Source of the DNA: Anaerolineae bacterium
GTDB lineage: Bacteria; Chloroflexota; Anaerolineae; Aggregatilineales; UBA3940
NCBI GenBank assembly: GCA_020852775.1
Contig: JADZAD010000056.1
Span: 1-6,398, forward strand
Direction: 5' to 3'
DNA length: 6,398 bases
Positions within the stretch are counted from its first letter, which is position 1, and every line of letters starts with the position of its first letter. The position numbers were made by a program, and so were the translations under genes. Below are positions 6,298 to 6,398 of the stretch, one piece after another. The notes under the pieces are model-generated. The model was not told the origin of the DNA. It made no database searches and saw nothing but the letters and a program-made list of their open reading frames with translations.

Positions 6298-6326
6298 AGT
6301 ATAGGCGTGCGATCACGTGTTCGCAA
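6298..6326 (-). promoter_or_regulatory. Probable promoter of the rel operon
   Basis: On the - strand, TTGCGA (6326-6321, four of six consensus bases) and TATACT (6303-6298, five of six) are separated by exactly 17 bp. Transcription would start near 6291, giving a leader of roughly 38 bases before the rel ATG. The leader (CCGCCCGGGAACAGGCC, then ACCACACCC) has no good Shine-Dalgarno sequence, which suggests modest translation efficiency. Confidence 0.6.
6308..6325. promoter_or_regulatory. Candidate operator: 18-bp near-palindrome, SOS-box-like, in the rel promoter
   Basis: TGCGATCACGTGTTCGCA is symmetric at 16 of 18 positions, with arms TGCGA/TCGCA and core CACGTG. It covers most of the -35 element and the spacer of the proposed rel promoter, a classic repressor position. 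Its inner 14 bases (6310-6323; CGAACACGTGATCG on the - strand) match the Gram-positive LexA consensus CGAACRNRYGTTYG at 13 of 14 positions. LexA binding is an inference from this one site; another dimeric repressor is equally possible. Confidence 0.45.
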
Positions 6327-6335
6327 TACATTCAA

Positions 6336-6398
6336 CTACGGAGTTTCTGTGGGGGGGCTTGCTGCGGGCTGCTGCATGTCGATCCAGTTGGTCGTGCC
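6336..6398 (-). CDS. Possible C-terminal end of a gene upstream of rel (fragment)
   Basis: A - strand frame enters from the right edge and ends at TAG (6338-6336), giving 20 residues that end QPAASPPTETP, a Pro/Ala/Thr-rich tail of a kind common at protein ends. The stop lies just before the proposed rel promoter, which would make a tidy gene border. The piece is too short to identify. A competing reading is a + strand gene starting at GTG 6349 with GGAG five bases before it, which is also open to the edge. Only one of the two can be right. Confidence 0.25.
   Translation of the reverse strand, partial: GTTNWIDMQQPAASPPTETP

Noticed and set aside
6349..6398. Start of a divergent + strand gene: GTG with GGAG five bases before it, reading MGGLAAGCCMSIQLVV to the edge
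   Set aside because: Only 16 codons are visible, no promoter was found on that strand, and the competing - strand tail fits equally well or better; kept only as an alternative.

Overview
The window carries six protein genes or gene fragments and one tRNA gene of a bacterial chromosome with GC content in the high fifties. The gene set (plsX, a full-length Rel-type (p)ppGpp enzyme, a stand-alone LON-domain protein, tRNA-Leu without an encoded CCA end) is housekeeping in character. The style of the Rel and PlsX proteins suggests Chloroflexota or a related lineage, but that is an inference from memory of the families and not a database result. I see no phage, transposon, plasmid or CRISPR signature.

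Left part, bases 1-1224: the 3' end of an unrecognised gene on the + strand (stop at 962), then a complete tRNA-Leu(GAG) unit on the - strand. That unit has a consensus promoter at 1127-1154 (TTGACA, 16 bp, TATAAT) and a hairpin terminator at 989-1013. A 14-base piece of the tRNA recurs in inverted orientation just before the next gene.

Middle part, bases 1225-2953: two + strand genes, a 219-residue stand-alone LON substrate-binding-domain protein and plsX (phosphate acyltransferase, first step of the PlsX/PlsY phospholipid pathway). They are 73 bp apart with no convincing promoter between them and probably form an operon. They converge on the - strand genes with a gap of only 16 bp.

Right part, bases 2970-6253: a - strand operon of rel (bifunctional (p)ppGpp synthetase/hydrolase) followed 20 bases later by a fusion of a glycoside-hydrolase-like TIM barrel with a SnoaL/NTF2-like domain. 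The promoter I propose for this operon (6298-6326) has an 18-bp near-palindrome filling its -35 element and spacer. Its core differs by one base from the LexA/SOS box of Gram-positive bacteria. If real, this would place the stringent-response enzyme under a DNA-damage or other dedicated repressor; it is the observation most worth testing here. A second point is that Rel carries an EFDD motif in its synthetase domain, the charge type known from monofunctional RelA, although its hydrolase residues are intact. The last 60 bases are probably the end or the start of another gene, but the fragment is too short to decide.
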